Positions 8,371-17,819 of a stretch of DNA of 64,000 nucleotides are shown one piece after another. Positions within the stretch are counted from its first letter, which is position 1; every line of letters starts with the position of its first letter. A program made the translations under genes and the position numbers. Source of the DNA: Enterococcus crotali (GTDB taxonomy: Bacteria > Bacillota > Bacilli > Lactobacillales > Enterococcaceae); assembly GCF_000633635.1 (NCBI RefSeq), contig NZ_AYPQ01000004.1, forward strand, positions 223,170-287,169, in the 5' to 3' direction. Under the pieces are notes generated by a model, which saw only the letters and a program-made list of their open reading frames with translations, ran no database searches and had not been told where the DNA came from.

Positions 8371-10836
8371 ATGGAAGCAAAGACGTTTGATATAGAAGGG
8401 ATGACGTGTGCATCTTGTGCGCAAACGGTCGAAAAGGCGACAGCTAAACTAGCTGGTGTGTCTAAAGCCACAGTTAATCTGGCAACAGAAAAATTAAACA
8501 TTGAATACGATGAAAGCAAACTTTCAGAACAAGACATTCAAAAAGCGGTGTCGGATGCTGGTTATGAGGCATTAAGCAATGTTCAACAACGAACCTTTGA
8601 CATTGAAGGAATGACGTGTGCTTCATGTGCACAAACGATTGAAAAAGCAACAAACAAATTAAATGGTGTGACAAAAGCATCGGTTAACTTAGCCACTGAA
8701 AAAATGGTCGTTGCTTTCGATCCAACAGTTTTGAATGTTTCCGATATTACCAAAGCAGTATCCGATGCTGGATATGGCGCAGTTGAGCAAATCGATTCAG
8801 CTGATACGGTCGATAAAGACCGTGAGAAAAAACAAAAACACATTAAAAATATGTGGCAACGTTTCTGGATGTCAGCGGTCTTCACAGTTCCATTATTATA
8901 TGTAGCAATGGGGCATATGGTTGGGTTACCTTTACCAGCATTCCTAGATCCAATGATGCATGCCGATGTTTTTGCAACAGTTCAGTTGATCTTGACGATT
9001 CCTGTGTTGTATTTAGGTAGAAGCTTCTTTACCGTTGGATTTAAAGCCTTATTCAAAGGTCATCCTAATATGGATTCCCTAGTCGCTTTAGGAACAAGTG
9101 CTGCGGTAGCTTACAGTTTATATGGAACAGCAATGATCTTTGCTGGCGATCCGCAATTTACAATGGCACTGTACTATGAGTCTGCCGGCGTGATTTTAAC
9201 GTTGATCACTCTAGGAAAATATTTTGAAGCAGTTTCAAAAGGAAAAACCTCAGAAGCAATCAAAAAACTGATGGGATTAGCTCCAAAAAATGCCCGTGTT
9301 TTCCGTAATGGTCAAGAAATGGAAATTCCAGTTGATAGCGTGCAATTAGAAGATATTATTGTTGTTCGTCCAGGAGAAAAAATTCCAGTCGATGGTGTTG
9401 TGATGGAAGGATCATCAGCGATCGACGAGTCCATGCTAACAGGAGAAAGTATGCCTGTTGAGAAAAAAGTCGGTGATAATGTCATCGGTGCAAGTATCAA
9501 CAAAAACGGCAGCTTCCGCTTTAAAGCAACAAAAGTTGGTAAAGATACTGCATTATCACAAATCATTAAATTAGTAGAAGATGCCCAAGGATCAAAAGCA
9601 CCGATCGCTAAAATGGCGGATAAAATTTCTGGTGTCTTTGTACCGATCGTTATGGTTCTATCTGTTTTAGCTGGTTTGGCATGGTACTTCTTAGGTCAAG
9701 AGTCATGGGTTTTTGCTCTAACCATTACAATTTCAGTGTTAGTTATAGCTTGTCCATGTGCGTTAGGTTTAGCAACACCAACAGCGATCATGGTTGGAAC
9801 AGGAAAAGGCGCTGAAAATGGCGTATTGATTAAAAGTGGTGATGCACTTGAAACGACACATAAAATCCAAACAATCGTGTTCGATAAAACAGGAACGATC
9901 ACAGAAGGAAAACCAAAAGTTACGGATATTGTAACAGCAAATGGGATGGAGCAAGATGAGTTGCTACGTTTAGCTGCTTCTGCTGAAAAAGGTTCTGAAC
10001 ATCCGTTAGGTGAAGCCATTGTCAATGGCGCTGAAGAAAAGAATTTGACATTTGCAACAACGGAAGCATTTTCAGCGATTCCAGGTCATGGGATCGAGGT
10101 AACGATCGAAGGTAGTCGTTTATTATTAGGAAATAAAAAGCTGATGGATGATCGCGCTATTTCTTTAGGAAATCTAGGCACAACATCTGATCAATTGGCA
10201 GAACAAGGGAAAACACCGATGTATATTGCAAAAGACGGTGAAATCGCTGGAATTATCGCTGTTGCAGATACGATCAAACCAAATAGTATCCCGGCAATCA
10301 AAAAATTACACCAAATGGGTATCGAAGTGGCAATGATCACAGGTGACAACAAACGGACAGCTCAAGCAATCGCCAAACAAGTGGGCATCGATCGTGTTCT
10401 AAGTGAAGTTTTACCAGAAGATAAAGCCAATGAAGTAATGAAACTTCAAAAAGAAGGTAAGAAAGTGGCAATGGTTGGTGATGGCATCAATGATGCACCA
10501 GCACTAGCACAAGCAGACATCGGAATCGCCATCGGTTCTGGTACAGACGTAGCAATGGAATCAGCAGATATTGTGTTGATGCGTAGTGATTTGATGGATG
10601 TACCGACAGCCGTAGAGTTGAGTAAAGCAACAATCAAGAATATCAAGGAAAACTTGTTCTGGGCATTTGCCTATAATACACTAGGCATTCCAGTTGCAAT
10701 GGGTGTGCTTTATCTATTTGGTGGACCTTTATTGAATCCGATGATTGCTGGCGCTGCAATGAGTTTTAGCTCAGTATCTGTGTTGATCAATGCGTTAAGA
10801 TTAAAAGGATTTAAACCTTCTGCACTAAAAAAGTAA
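8371..10836 (+). CDS. copA: Copper-exporting P1B-type ATPase
   Basis: Pumps Cu(I) out of the cytosol. 821 residues: two N-terminal heavy-metal domains with MTCASC (C13/C16 and C83/C86), eight expected membrane helices, the transport motif CPC at C461-P462-C463, phosphorylation motif DKTGT (D505), and hinge motif [11 protein letters not shown] 8371 is chosen over ATG 8362 because GAGGAG ends at 8361. Two metal domains rather than the single one of E. hirae CopA. Lies between copY and copZ in one transcript. Confidence 0.93.
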   Translation: MEAKTFDIEGMTCASCAQTVEKATAKLAGVSKATVNLATEKLNIEYDESKLSEQDIQKAVSDAGYEALSNVQQRTFDIEGMTCASCAQTIEKATNKLNGVTKASVNLATEKMVVAFDPTVLNVSDITKAVSDAGYGAVEQIDSADTVDKDREKKQKHIKNMWQRFWMSAVFTVPLLYVAMGHMVGLPLPAFLDPMMHADVFATVQLILTIPVLYLGRSFFTVGFKALFKGHPNMDSLVALGTSAAVAYSLYGTAMIFAGDPQFTMALYYESAGVILTLITLGKYFEAVSKGKTSEAIKKLMGLAPKNARVFRNGQEMEIPVDSVQLEDIIVVRPGEKIPVDGVVMEGSSAIDESMLTGESMPVEKKVGDNVIGASINKNGSFRFKATKVGKDTALSQIIKLVEDAQGSKAPIAKMADKISGVFVPIVMVLSVLAGLAWYFLGQESWVFALTITISVLVIACPCALGLATPTAIMVGTGKGAENGVLIKSGDALETTHKIQTIVFDKTGTITEGKPKVTDIVTANGMEQDELLRLAASAEKGSEHPLGEAIVNGAEEKNLTFATTEAFSAIPGHGIEVTIEGSRLLLGNKKLMDDRAISLGNLGTTSDQLAEQGKTPMYIAKDGEIAGIIAVADTIKPNSIPAIKKLHQMGIEVAMITGDNKRTAQAIAKQVGIDRVLSEVLPEDKANEVMKLQKEGKKVAMVGDGINDAPALAQADIGIAIGSGTDVAMESADIVLMRSDLMDVPTAVELSKATIKNIKENLFWAFAYNTLGIPVAMGVLYLFGGPLLNPMIAGAAMSFSSVSVLINALRLKGFKPSALKK

Positions 10837-10869
10837 AAAGAGTGATCAAGATAAAGGAGCGAGAATAGA

Positions 10870-11082
10870 ATGGAAAAAACAGTTGAAATGACCGGTCTAT
10901 CATGTGAAGGATGCGCAACTAACGTAAGAGAAAGATTTGAATCAGTAGCAGGGATTCAATCAGTATCAATCGATTTAAGCCGAAAAACAGCAACGGTTAT
11001 TAGTGACCAGGTTGTGGACAAAGCAACGCTAGATCAAGCGCTAGCAGATACAAAATATAAAATTGTTAATGAATTAGCTTAA
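10870..11082 (+). CDS. copZ: Copper chaperone CopZ
   Basis: 70 residues, one heavy-metal-associated domain with GLSCEGC (C12, C15). In E. hirae the homologue hands Cu(I) to CopY, releasing it from DNA. AAGGAG precedes the start, and it is 33 bases after copA, followed by a strong terminator, so it closes the cop operon. Confidence 0.9.
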   Translation: MEKTVEMTGLSCEGCATNVRERFESVAGIQSVSIDLSRKTATVISDQVVDKATLDQALADTKYKIVNELA

Positions 11083-11088
11083 AAAGAA

Positions 11089-11130
11089 AAATAATGAAGA
11101 GTTGGTTTTCTAAGCTCTTCATTATTTTTT
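11089..11130 (+). terminator. Intrinsic terminator of the cop operon
   Basis: AATAATGAAGAG (11090-11101) pairs over 12 bases with CTCTTCATTATT (11115-11126), then a run of T. Confidence 0.9.
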
Positions 11131-11142
11131 AACAAAAATGAC

Positions 11143-11152
11143 TACGAATGTA
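11143..11152 (+). promoter_or_regulatory. Probable third cop box upstream of the oxidase
   Basis: TACGAATGTA differs from the CopY consensus TACANNTGTA at one position and lies 23 bases before the oxidase start, in the same position relative to the gene as the other boxes. Confidence 0.6.
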
Positions 11153-11174
11153 GATGTAAAAAGGAGTATTATTC

Positions 11175-12587
11175 ATGGATAACAATATTTACACAGACTA
11201 TTTTTTTGACGACCCAGTTTTTGATACGAAAGGAGATAGTTATTTTCCTTTAGAACAAGCGGATTCTCCTCAAAATCCATTAGCTATCCCTCCGATATTA
11301 GTGCCGGATTCAGAATCCGACCTGTATACGACGTACACCATCACGTCACAAGAAGGGGAAACAGCTATTTTACCGGGAAAGAAAACTAAGACCTGGGGAT
11401 ATAATGCTTCTCTATTAGGAACGACAGTTATTTTGGAACGAGGTAAAACCTATGGCGTATCTTTAAAAAACGAGCTGCTGGAGACAACAACGTATCACTG
11501 GCACGGTCTGAATGTTTCCGGACCTGAGACCGACGGCGGACCCCATGCGCCAGTCAAGCCTCAAGAAACACGTGAAATTGAGTTCACCGTTGACCAGCCC
11601 GCATCAACGGCATGGCTGCATCCGCATCCTTGTCCAGATACGGCTGAACAAGTGTGGAAAGGTCTAGCTGCGATGGTGATCATAAAAGATGAGCAGGAAA
11701 GTAAACTGGCTTTGCCTCGGGACTATGGAATCGATGATATTCCAATCGTTTTACAAGACAGAAGCTACCACGATAATCAATTAGATTATCAAAAAGACTA
11801 TAATGTAGATGGTACATTAGGCAAGTTTCCGTTGATCAACGGGACTGTGAATGCCTACTTTGACGTGACAACTCAACAATTACGATTGCGTTTGCTGAAT
11901 GGTGCGAACCGTCGAGAATTCCGCCTGCATTTTTCTGATGATCTACCTTTTTCGCAAATTGCCTCTGATGGCGGTATTTTGCCAGAGCCGATCACATTTA
12001 CACATCTTATGTTGACTTGTGGAGAAAGAGCAGAGATCATCGTTGATTTCAAAGAGTATTCAGTGGGAGAAGAAGTGATTCTTTATAGTGATGATCGTCC
12101 GCTAATGACGTTTAGAATAGGTGAATTCGAAAAAAATCAATGGACCGTTCCAGAAAAATTAATAGAAGTTGAACCGCTCAAAATAACTGACTCAACGAAG
12201 CTGGAAGAAACAGTGATGTCTGGGATGAAGGATTTTGTTAAGATCGATGACAAAATTTTTGATATGAAACGAATGGATAAACAACAGAAGATGGGAGAAA
12301 CTCAAATCTGGGATGTATCGAACATCAACCCAGCAGATGTAGGGATGATCCATCCATTCCATATTCACGGAACACAATTTCAAGTCATCAGTAGAAATGG
12401 TCAACCACCTTATGCAAACGAACGTGGCTGGAAAGATACAATTGGTGTAAATGCACAAGAGACAGTCAGAATTGCAGTCAAATTTGATGTTCCAGGTATT
12501 TTTATGTATCATTGTCATATTTTAGAACATGAGGATACTGGCATGATGGCGCAAATAGAAGTGATCGATGGGGAAAAGGATCGTTAA
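11175..12587 (+). CDS. Multicopper oxidase (CueO/laccase-like)
   Basis: 470 residues with all four copper-ligand motifs: HWHG (108-111), HPHP (149-152), HPFHIHG (393-399) and HCHILEHEDTGMM (446-458), giving the trinuclear centre and a type 1 site with C447. Such enzymes oxidise Cu(I), Fe(II) or phenols using O2. There is no signal peptide or twin-arginine leader at the N-terminus (MDNNIYTDYF), unlike CueO, so it appears cytosolic. The preceding cop box suggests copper-dependent expression. Related Lactobacillales enzymes have been described as laccases acting on amines; the substrate here is unknown. Confidence 0.85.
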   Translation: MDNNIYTDYFFDDPVFDTKGDSYFPLEQADSPQNPLAIPPILVPDSESDLYTTYTITSQEGETAILPGKKTKTWGYNASLLGTTVILERGKTYGVSLKNELLETTTYHWHGLNVSGPETDGGPHAPVKPQETREIEFTVDQPASTAWLHPHPCPDTAEQVWKGLAAMVIIKDEQESKLALPRDYGIDDIPIVLQDRSYHDNQLDYQKDYNVDGTLGKFPLINGTVNAYFDVTTQQLRLRLLNGANRREFRLHFSDDLPFSQIASDGGILPEPITFTHLMLTCGERAEIIVDFKEYSVGEEVILYSDDRPLMTFRIGEFEKNQWTVPEKLIEVEPLKITDSTKLEETVMSGMKDFVKIDDKIFDMKRMDKQQKMGETQIWDVSNINPADVGMIHPFHIHGTQFQVISRNGQPPYANERGWKDTIGVNAQETVRIAVKFDVPGIFMYHCHILEHEDTGMMAQIEVIDGEKDR

Positions 12588-12600
12588 ATGAGATAGAAAA

Positions 12601-12650
12601 GTGAAGGATCTGAGCGATAACATTTCGTGTTATGGCTCAGATCCTTCAAG
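12601..12650. terminator. Shared hairpin between convergent genes
   Basis: TGAAGGATCTGAGC pairs over 14 bases with GCTCAGATCCTTCA, with a smaller ATAACA/TGTTAT stem in the loop. T-tracts are poor on both sides, so it is a likely but imperfect bidirectional terminator between the oxidase and the minus-strand hydrolases. Confidence 0.6.
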
Positions 12651-12690
12651 TGCAATAATTACGGAGGCAAACATAGCTTACTTCTTGAAT

Positions 12691-14022
12691 TTAACTATTT
12701 TTAGCAGACGCTTTGGCGGTGTCATTTTGTTTTGTTAGAGGGATCGTTATTCCCTGACAATCTGTATATAAAATCTTCTCAAAATTATTTAGGTCCTTAT
12801 AGATAAACGTAATCGACTCATTGATTTTTTCTGTCGCAAATACGAGTGTTTCATTGCTTGACTGAACTAGTTTGAGTCTGAATTTATAATTTATTTCATA
12901 TAGTTTAGGCACGATGAGAAACAAAGAGTCTTTTTGTACGACAATTTCAAAAAGAGTAGCATTTGCTGTTTTGTAATAGCCGACAAATTTTTCTAAAGGA
13001 ACAGCCTTCGTGATTGGTGAGAGAGGAGTAGCTGGTGCAAAGTCACTGTCAAATTTCAATCGGGCAATTTCTTTAGTGATTGTTGTCACGGGTATAACAT
13101 CTAAGTTACTGAGCAAGATGATCGTTAAATCTTCCTCTTCAAATTGTTTGATCGAGCTAACAAACCCACTAATATTACCAAAATGCTGACGATAACGATG
13201 GGTATTGAGATAGGCGATATCCCAACCACAAGCATAACTGTCTTGATTGACCGTGAACAGTAAGGTTGTTAAGTGCTCAGGAATCAGTTGGTTTTTTCTG
13301 ATTGCTTGATCCCACAGATACAAATCCCTTGTAGTTGAGTAGAGTCCATAGGCGCCTAATGGAAATGAATTATTTGTCTGCGGCGTATTGATTTCTTTCT
13401 CCCAATAACTATAACTAGAAGCTAAATTCAAAATAATATCTGTTTCATTCATGCATCCTGTGCTTGTCATGTTTAACGGCGTAAAAATTTCTTTTTCTAA
13501 GAACTGTGCATAAGTTTGTCCCGTAATCACTTCAATTATTTTTGTCAAAACTAAATAACCAGAACTAGAATAGGAAAACTGACTACCGGGTTCAAATTCA
13601 AGTGGCAACTCTTTAAACAAATCCAGCATATCATCTAATGTCCAACTGAGCCGCATCGTAGTTTCCCAAAAATGATCGAATGAAGCAAAGTCAGGAATGC
13701 CAGATGTACAAGTCATACAATGGTAAATCGTTATTTTTTCACCATTTGGGAAACCGCTTAGATACCTATCGATAGAATCATCAAGCGACAGCGCGCCATG
13801 CTGTTGTAAAATCAATAATGCCATAGAAGTAAAGGCTTTTGTTAATGAGCCGATTTGAAATTTAGTATCTGACGTATTGGCAACATTGTACTCAATAGAA
13901 GCTGATCCAAAACCTTGTTCCAATAAGATGCCAGTTTTATCTGCAATGAGTAGACTCCCTTGTAAGTATCCTTGTTGTTCATAAGAATCTACGTAGTTGT
14001 CTAGTTTCGTTTTAAAATCCAT
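12691..14022 (-). CDS. Beta-lactamase-fold serine hydrolase (class C/CubicO family), distal copy
   Basis: 443 residues. The SxxK motif is SLTK in FQIGSLTKAFTS, the second motif is YSSSGY (where YxN would be usual), and a C-terminal HFGNISG corresponds to the KTG/HxG box. About 100 extra residues follow the catalytic domain, as in PBP4*/Pab87-like proteins. No signal peptide, so it may act inside the cell or on small esters or peptides. Start taken at 14022, after GAGG; an upstream in-frame ATG at 14097 lies within the neighbouring gene. It overlaps the upstream gene by 11 bases. Substrate unknown. Confidence 0.75.
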   Translation of the reverse strand: MDFKTKLDNYVDSYEQQGYLQGSLLIADKTGILLEQGFGSASIEYNVANTSDTKFQIGSLTKAFTSMALLILQQHGALSLDDSIDRYLSGFPNGEKITIYHCMTCTSGIPDFASFDHFWETTMRLSWTLDDMLDLFKELPLEFEPGSQFSYSSSGYLVLTKIIEVITGQTYAQFLEKEIFTPLNMTSTGCMNETDIILNLASSYSYWEKEINTPQTNNSFPLGAYGLYSTTRDLYLWDQAIRKNQLIPEHLTTLLFTVNQDSYACGWDIAYLNTHRYRQHFGNISGFVSSIKQFEEEDLTIILLSNLDVIPVTTITKEIARLKFDSDFAPATPLSPITKAVPLEKFVGYYKTANATLFEIVVQKDSLFLIVPKLYEINYKFRLKLVQSSNETLVFATEKINESITFIYKDLNNFEKILYTDCQGITIPLTKQNDTAKASAKNS

Positions 14023-15037
14023 TATTTCCTCGCTTTTCTTTTGGCGGTTCCTCGTCAGAAAAAAGTGCAGAAAGTTCTTTATGCAACGTCCACACATTCT
14101 GCTCTAAATTGCTCATAATTGTGATCTGTAAATTCAATGAGCGATTGTATGAGGAGATAAATGAAATACCAGGATCATGTCCTTGCATGTATGGAAACGC
14201 ATGCTGATCCTTTTTAGCAATCCAAAAACCGTAGCCATAATGATCTGTTGCTTGTATCGTGTGCATCATATTAACTGCATGCTCTGAAATAATTTTCCCA
14301 CTAAAGAGTATCTGCCAAAAACGTTCTAAATCTTTTAAAGTCGTGAAACAGCCACCTGCGCCAGTTCCTTTGACATCGATACTATAGATATTGGAATAAT
14401 AGTCAGCTGTTTCATCGTCATAAATATAGCTGTTGGCAACGTTGCCTGGTAGTCGATCCAAGGCAAAATAGCCAGTGGAAGTCATACCAGCTGGTTCGAA
14501 TAGTATGTGCTTTAAATAGCAGTCAAAAGCTTGACGCGTTACTTCTTCGATGATCATAGCCAGCAGCACATAGCCTGTATTATTGTATTGAAATTTTTTA
14601 CCAGGAGCAGCCACCATTTTTTTATCAATAAACAAAGGGAGTAAGTCATTGTTTTTGCGTATCTTATAATTAGGAAAGTCTTGCCAAAGATCAGCATAAT
14701 CAGAAATCAGCTCTTCATCGTAGTAATCCCCAATTCCAGATGTGTGATTTAATAATTGGTGGACAGTCACATTTGGATCGATATGGGGCATCTGTTTTGA
14801 AAGAATATGCTTGATTGGCTGGTCGATCCCAATTTTCTTTTCTTCAATCAATTTCATGATTGCAACAGCGACGAAAGTTTTACTGCCAGATGCGGTACAA
14901 AAAATCGTCTCTACATTATTCTTTATTTGATTGGGAAGATCCCGATAACCGTAAGCGGCACATAATAGTGATTCATCATTGGAGGTAACAGTGACAAAGC
15001 CACTAAAATCATTAGGGATAGATTGCTTGATGTTCAT
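14012..15037 (-). CDS. Beta-lactamase-fold serine hydrolase (class C/CubicO family), proximal copy
   Basis: 341 residues from ATG 15037 (GGAG 8 bases upstream; ATG 15064 is less likely). SxxK is SGSK in TASGSKTFVA, followed by YNNTGY as the YxN box. No signal peptide or lipobox. It is translated just ahead of, and overlaps, a second gene of the same family; the two are related but clearly diverged and differ in the second motif. The family includes D-aminopeptidases, esterases and PBP-like proteins; nothing here decides among them. Confidence 0.75.
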   Translation of the reverse strand: MNIKQSIPNDFSGFVTVTSNDESLLCAAYGYRDLPNQIKNNVETIFCTASGSKTFVAVAIMKLIEEKKIGIDQPIKHILSKQMPHIDPNVTVHQLLNHTSGIGDYYDEELISDYADLWQDFPNYKIRKNNDLLPLFIDKKMVAAPGKKFQYNNTGYVLLAMIIEEVTRQAFDCYLKHILFEPAGMTSTGYFALDRLPGNVANSYIYDDETADYYSNIYSIDVKGTGAGGCFTTLKDLERFWQILFSGKIISEHAVNMMHTIQATDHYGYGFWIAKKDQHAFPYMQGHDPGISFISSYNRSLNLQITIMSNLEQNVWTLHKELSALFSDEEPPKEKRGNNGF

Positions 15038-15198
15038 AGGCAAAGCTCCTTTGTATTGGATCATATAGAATATTCCTTCAGTGAAATCAGTTTATCATTA
15101 ATTGGCAACTAAATGTCTTGTTTTTACTATTTTCTGAGTTTTTCAGCAGAAAATTTCGAATATAGAAAGGCGGATGATGCTCCTTTGGAAATCAAGCA

Positions 15199-15227
15199 TT
15201 GCTTATAAAAGCGATTACAGATACAAT
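15199..15227 (+). promoter_or_regulatory. Promoter of the SDR gene
   Basis: TTGCTT (15199-15204), 17-base spacer, TACAAT (15222-15227). The spacer contains AAAAGCGATTACA, which resembles a CcpA cre half-site. Confidence 0.5.
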
Positions 15228-15275
15228 AATAAATAGGAGTATATTCAAGTAGCGTACAAAGAAGGAGGAGAAAAA

Positions 15276-16064
15276 ATGGTAGAATTTAAAGCGAAGTACG
15301 GCGAGTGGGGGATTATTTTTGGTGCCACAGATGGTGTTGGTAAGGCAATGGCTAAGTCCCTAGCTGAAAGAAAGCTAAACGTTGTGTTGATTGGTAGAAG
15401 AACAGAAGCGTTAGAGACTTTAGGCACAGAGCTTGTTGAAGAATATCAGGTAGCTTATCAAGTTATAACAGAAGATCTATCCACTGATCAGGCGATCGAG
15501 CGAATCATTGAACAAACAAAAGGTCTGGACATTGGTTTTGTTTCCTATGTGGCTTGTTTAAGCGTATTTGGTCCATTTTATGAGCAAACGTGGGAACAAG
15601 AGCAGCAGATGATCAACATCAATATTATTTCGTTTATGAAGTATTTCCATTATTATACAAAATTATTCAAAGAAAAAAATCGTGGTGGCATCATCAATAT
15701 CGGTTCAATGTCTGGCATTACTGGGGCACCGTATATTGCTCAATATGGTGCAGGTAAATCATTTATCAGTAAGATGACTGAAGCTGTGGCATTTGAAATG
15801 TTAGATACGGAAGTAGATATTATGGTGCCGATTCTAGGTTCAACAATTACCCCAAGTTTCTTAAAATCATTGCCAGATACAGAGGCTGGAAAAGCTGCGT
15901 TAGCTGCTGCGATGACGCCAGAAGAATGTATGGAAGAAATTTTTGAAAACTTTGGAAAAACCCGTTCGATGATTCTTGGCGATCTTAATCGAGAAAATGC
16001 TAGAGCTATGGCAAATCAGACTTCTGATCAAACAATTGAATTTGTTGGAAATCTGTTTAAATAA
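15276..16064 (+). CDS. Short-chain dehydrogenase/reductase
   Basis: 262 residues with the Rossmann glycine motif FGATDGVG (15-22), the NIGSMSG strand carrying the catalytic Ser, and YGAGK with Y157 and K161. It therefore oxidises or reduces a carbonyl/alcohol with NAD(P). GRR after the second strand suggests NADP preference. AAGGAGGAG precedes the start. It stands alone in its transcript; the substrate cannot be inferred. Confidence 0.85.
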   Translation: MVEFKAKYGEWGIIFGATDGVGKAMAKSLAERKLNVVLIGRRTEALETLGTELVEEYQVAYQVITEDLSTDQAIERIIEQTKGLDIGFVSYVACLSVFGPFYEQTWEQEQQMININIISFMKYFHYYTKLFKEKNRGGIINIGSMSGITGAPYIAQYGAGKSFISKMTEAVAFEMLDTEVDIMVPILGSTITPSFLKSLPDTEAGKAALAAAMTPEECMEEIFENFGKTRSMILGDLNRENARAMANQTSDQTIEFVGNLFK

Positions 16065-16160
16065 GTTAAGTATATCTGCAACTCAAGCTAGAGTCTGTGT
16101 TATCATAGACAAGATGAGAAGTGATTAAATAAAATTAAGAGAAGGAAGTGACACTAGCAA

Positions 16161-16235
16161 ATGAATACGTACCAATTAATATTGATTATGCTCCCGCCGC
16201 TTCCCGGAGATAGATGTTTTTTTTCAACCTTGTAA
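16161..16235 (+). CDS. Putative 24-residue leader peptide of the MFS exporter
   Basis: A short frame with AAGGAAGTG about 10 bases upstream. The peptide begins MNTYQLILIM and contains PPLPGDR, a proline-rich stretch of the kind that stalls ribosomes. It is followed by two terminator-like hairpins and then the exporter start at 16498. This order (leader, attenuator, efflux gene) is the arrangement of antibiotic-induced attenuation in Firmicutes. A possible extended -10 (TGTTATCAT) lies at 16098-16106 without a clear -35. Translation of the peptide is inferred only. Confidence 0.45.
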   Translation: MNTYQLILIMLPPLPGDRCFFSTL

Positions 16236-16285
16236 TGTAATTGATTAGCTGAATGAGCTAGCTTCTCGGAAAAAAGATAAAACCT

Positions 16286-16330
16286 GAATGAGGCTAAAAA
16301 GCGCCTCAGTCTTGTTTTCCTATTTTTCAA
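16286..16330 (+). terminator. Attenuator hairpin 1 (first repeat)
   Basis: TGAGGC pairs with GCCTCA around 16289-16308, extended by two pairs beyond a mismatch, then the T-rich stretch TTGTTTTCCTATTTTT. The stem is short, as expected for a hairpin that can be melted or out-competed. Confidence 0.55.
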
Positions 16331-16404
16331 TCGAAGCTATACGAGCCCATTTCGCTTTTATATCTAGCTGTATGGGCTAGCTTCTCGGAAAAAAGATAAA
16401 ACCT

Positions 16405-16449
16405 GAATGAGGCTAAAAAGCGCCTCAGTCCTGTTTTTCTATTTTTCAA
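16405..16449 (+). terminator. Attenuator hairpin 2 (second repeat)
   Basis: Same hairpin as in the first repeat, 119 bases further on, followed by CTGTTTTTCTATTTTT. It ends about 50 bases before the MFS start. Confidence 0.55.
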
Positions 16450-16497
16450 TCGAAGCTGTACGAGCCCATTCCGCTTTTATATCTAGGAGGAAGTATT

Positions 16498-17700
16498 TTG
16501 AAAAAAAGCATCAGATCTCGTGTGCCATCTTTATTATTACTGATTGTATTAGTGGGGTTTCCTCAGATCAGTGAAACGATTTTTACACCGTCATTGCCTG
16601 ATATTGCTTATGATTTTCAGGTATCGATGGCAATGGTTCAATTAACGTTGAGTATATATTTTTTAGCGTTTGCTTTAGGTGTGTTCTTTTGGGGTTGGTT
16701 GTCTGATTTCATCGGACGACGTAAAGCCATGCTATTTGGTTTATTATTTTATGGAGTCGGCAGCTTTCTTTGCTTTCGATCACCAACGATCGAGGTTTTG
16801 TTACTGGCCCGATTTGTCCAAGCGTTCGGAGCGAGTACGGGTTCCGTTGTGACTCAGACGATACTGCGTGAAAGTTATTCTGGCAATCAGCGTCACGCAC
16901 TATTTGCACAAATATCAGCAGCGTTAGCGTTTACTCCAGCAATAGGTCCATTGATTGGAGGGATTGTTGATCAGTCTTGGGGCTTTCGCGCCGTTTTCTT
17001 TGTGCTAGTGTTGATGAGTATCTTGATTTTTTGTTACGCTTTTTTACGTTTGCCTGAAACACTGGTTGCAAATGAGCGAGTATCAATAAAATTAGTGCCG
17101 ATCATCAAACGCTTACTATCAAATCCGAAGGTCTTGACTTACGGTTTTCTGATTGGAGCGATGAATGGCGTGTTGTTCAGCTACTATGCAGAGGCGCCGT
17201 TTATTTTTATTGAACAGTTTCATTTATCGACAGCAATGTATGGCTTTTTAGGAATGGGTGTGGCTAGTGCTTCGATTCTAGGCTCATTACTGTCCAAACG
17301 GTTGTTAACAGTTTATCAGCCGGAAAAAATTATTCTGATTGGAATCGGAACTATGCTAGTTGGTGCGTTATTTCTACTGCTTGCTAGTGCAGTGACGGTT
17401 TTTCCTAACGAGGTTCAGTTTTGGCTGATACTATTGGGATTGTTCATTTTACTGACTGGAATGGGGATGTCATTGCCTAATTGTCTTAGTTTGGCTTTGG
17501 TAGATTTTCAAGATGTGGTTGGAACAGCTGGAGCTATCTTTAGCTTAGGTTATTATTTGTTAGTTAGCTTATTTACATTTGGTATGAGTAAATTTCATAA
17601 TGGGACTTTACTGGCAATGCCGCTATATTTTCTTGTTATTGGCAGTGCGATGTTTTTTTTAGCATGGAAGTTTTTACCAATAAAGGGTAAGCAAAACTAA
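16498..17700 (+). CDS. MFS exporter, Bcr/CflA drug-resistance type
   Basis: 400 residues with twelve predicted helices, the MFS loop motif GWLSDFIGRRKA between helices 2 and 3, and a drug-H+ antiporter-1 type helix 5 (PAIGPLIGG). Start is TTG 16498, 7 bases after AGGAGG; no ATG is better placed. The family exports chloramphenicol, bicyclomycin and similar compounds. A leader peptide and tandem hairpins upstream suggest that expression is inducible by a translation-blocking substrate. Substrate inferred at family level only. Confidence 0.85.
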   Translation: MKKSIRSRVPSLLLLIVLVGFPQISETIFTPSLPDIAYDFQVSMAMVQLTLSIYFLAFALGVFFWGWLSDFIGRRKAMLFGLLFYGVGSFLCFRSPTIEVLLLARFVQAFGASTGSVVTQTILRESYSGNQRHALFAQISAALAFTPAIGPLIGGIVDQSWGFRAVFFVLVLMSILIFCYAFLRLPETLVANERVSIKLVPIIKRLLSNPKVLTYGFLIGAMNGVLFSYYAEAPFIFIEQFHLSTAMYGFLGMGVASASILGSLLSKRLLTVYQPEKIILIGIGTMLVGALFLLLASAVTVFPNEVQFWLILLGLFILLTGMGMSLPNCLSLALVDFQDVVGTAGAIFSLGYYLLVSLFTFGMSKFHNGTLLAMPLYFLVIGSAMFFLAWKFLPIKGKQN

Positions 17701-17728
17701 AAAAGTGATTTAAAAGTGACTCGAAAAT

Positions 17729-17760
17729 CATCTGCGTTAAAAATTGCGCAGATGTTTTTT
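17729..17760 (+). terminator. Intrinsic terminator after the MFS gene
   Basis: CATCTGCG (17729-17736) pairs with CGCAGATG (17747-17754), then six T. Confidence 0.9.
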
Positions 17761-17819
17761 GAGTGAGTGTTTTTTGCTATACTCTAAGGTGAGGGTAAAA
17801 GAAGTGAGGAGCGAATGAT

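Larger units (their letters stand above)
16246..16483 (+). repeat. Two tandem 119-bp repeats upstream of the MFS gene
   Basis: Copy 1 is 16246-16364 and copy 2 is 16365-16483; only scattered bases differ. Each begins TAGCTG, holds GCTAGCTTCTCGG, a terminator-like hairpin and ends ...CGCTTTTATATC. The end of copy 1 (AGCCCAT) can pair with the start of copy 2 (ATGGGCT). Confidence 0.85.

Noticed and set aside
8474-10646. Several long open frames on the strand opposite copA
   Set aside because: They mirror the codon pattern of copA, have no ribosome sites and match no family.
16246-16483. Tandem repeat considered as a CRISPR fragment
   Set aside because: Two 119-bp near-identical adjacent units with no spacers; the content is terminator-like.
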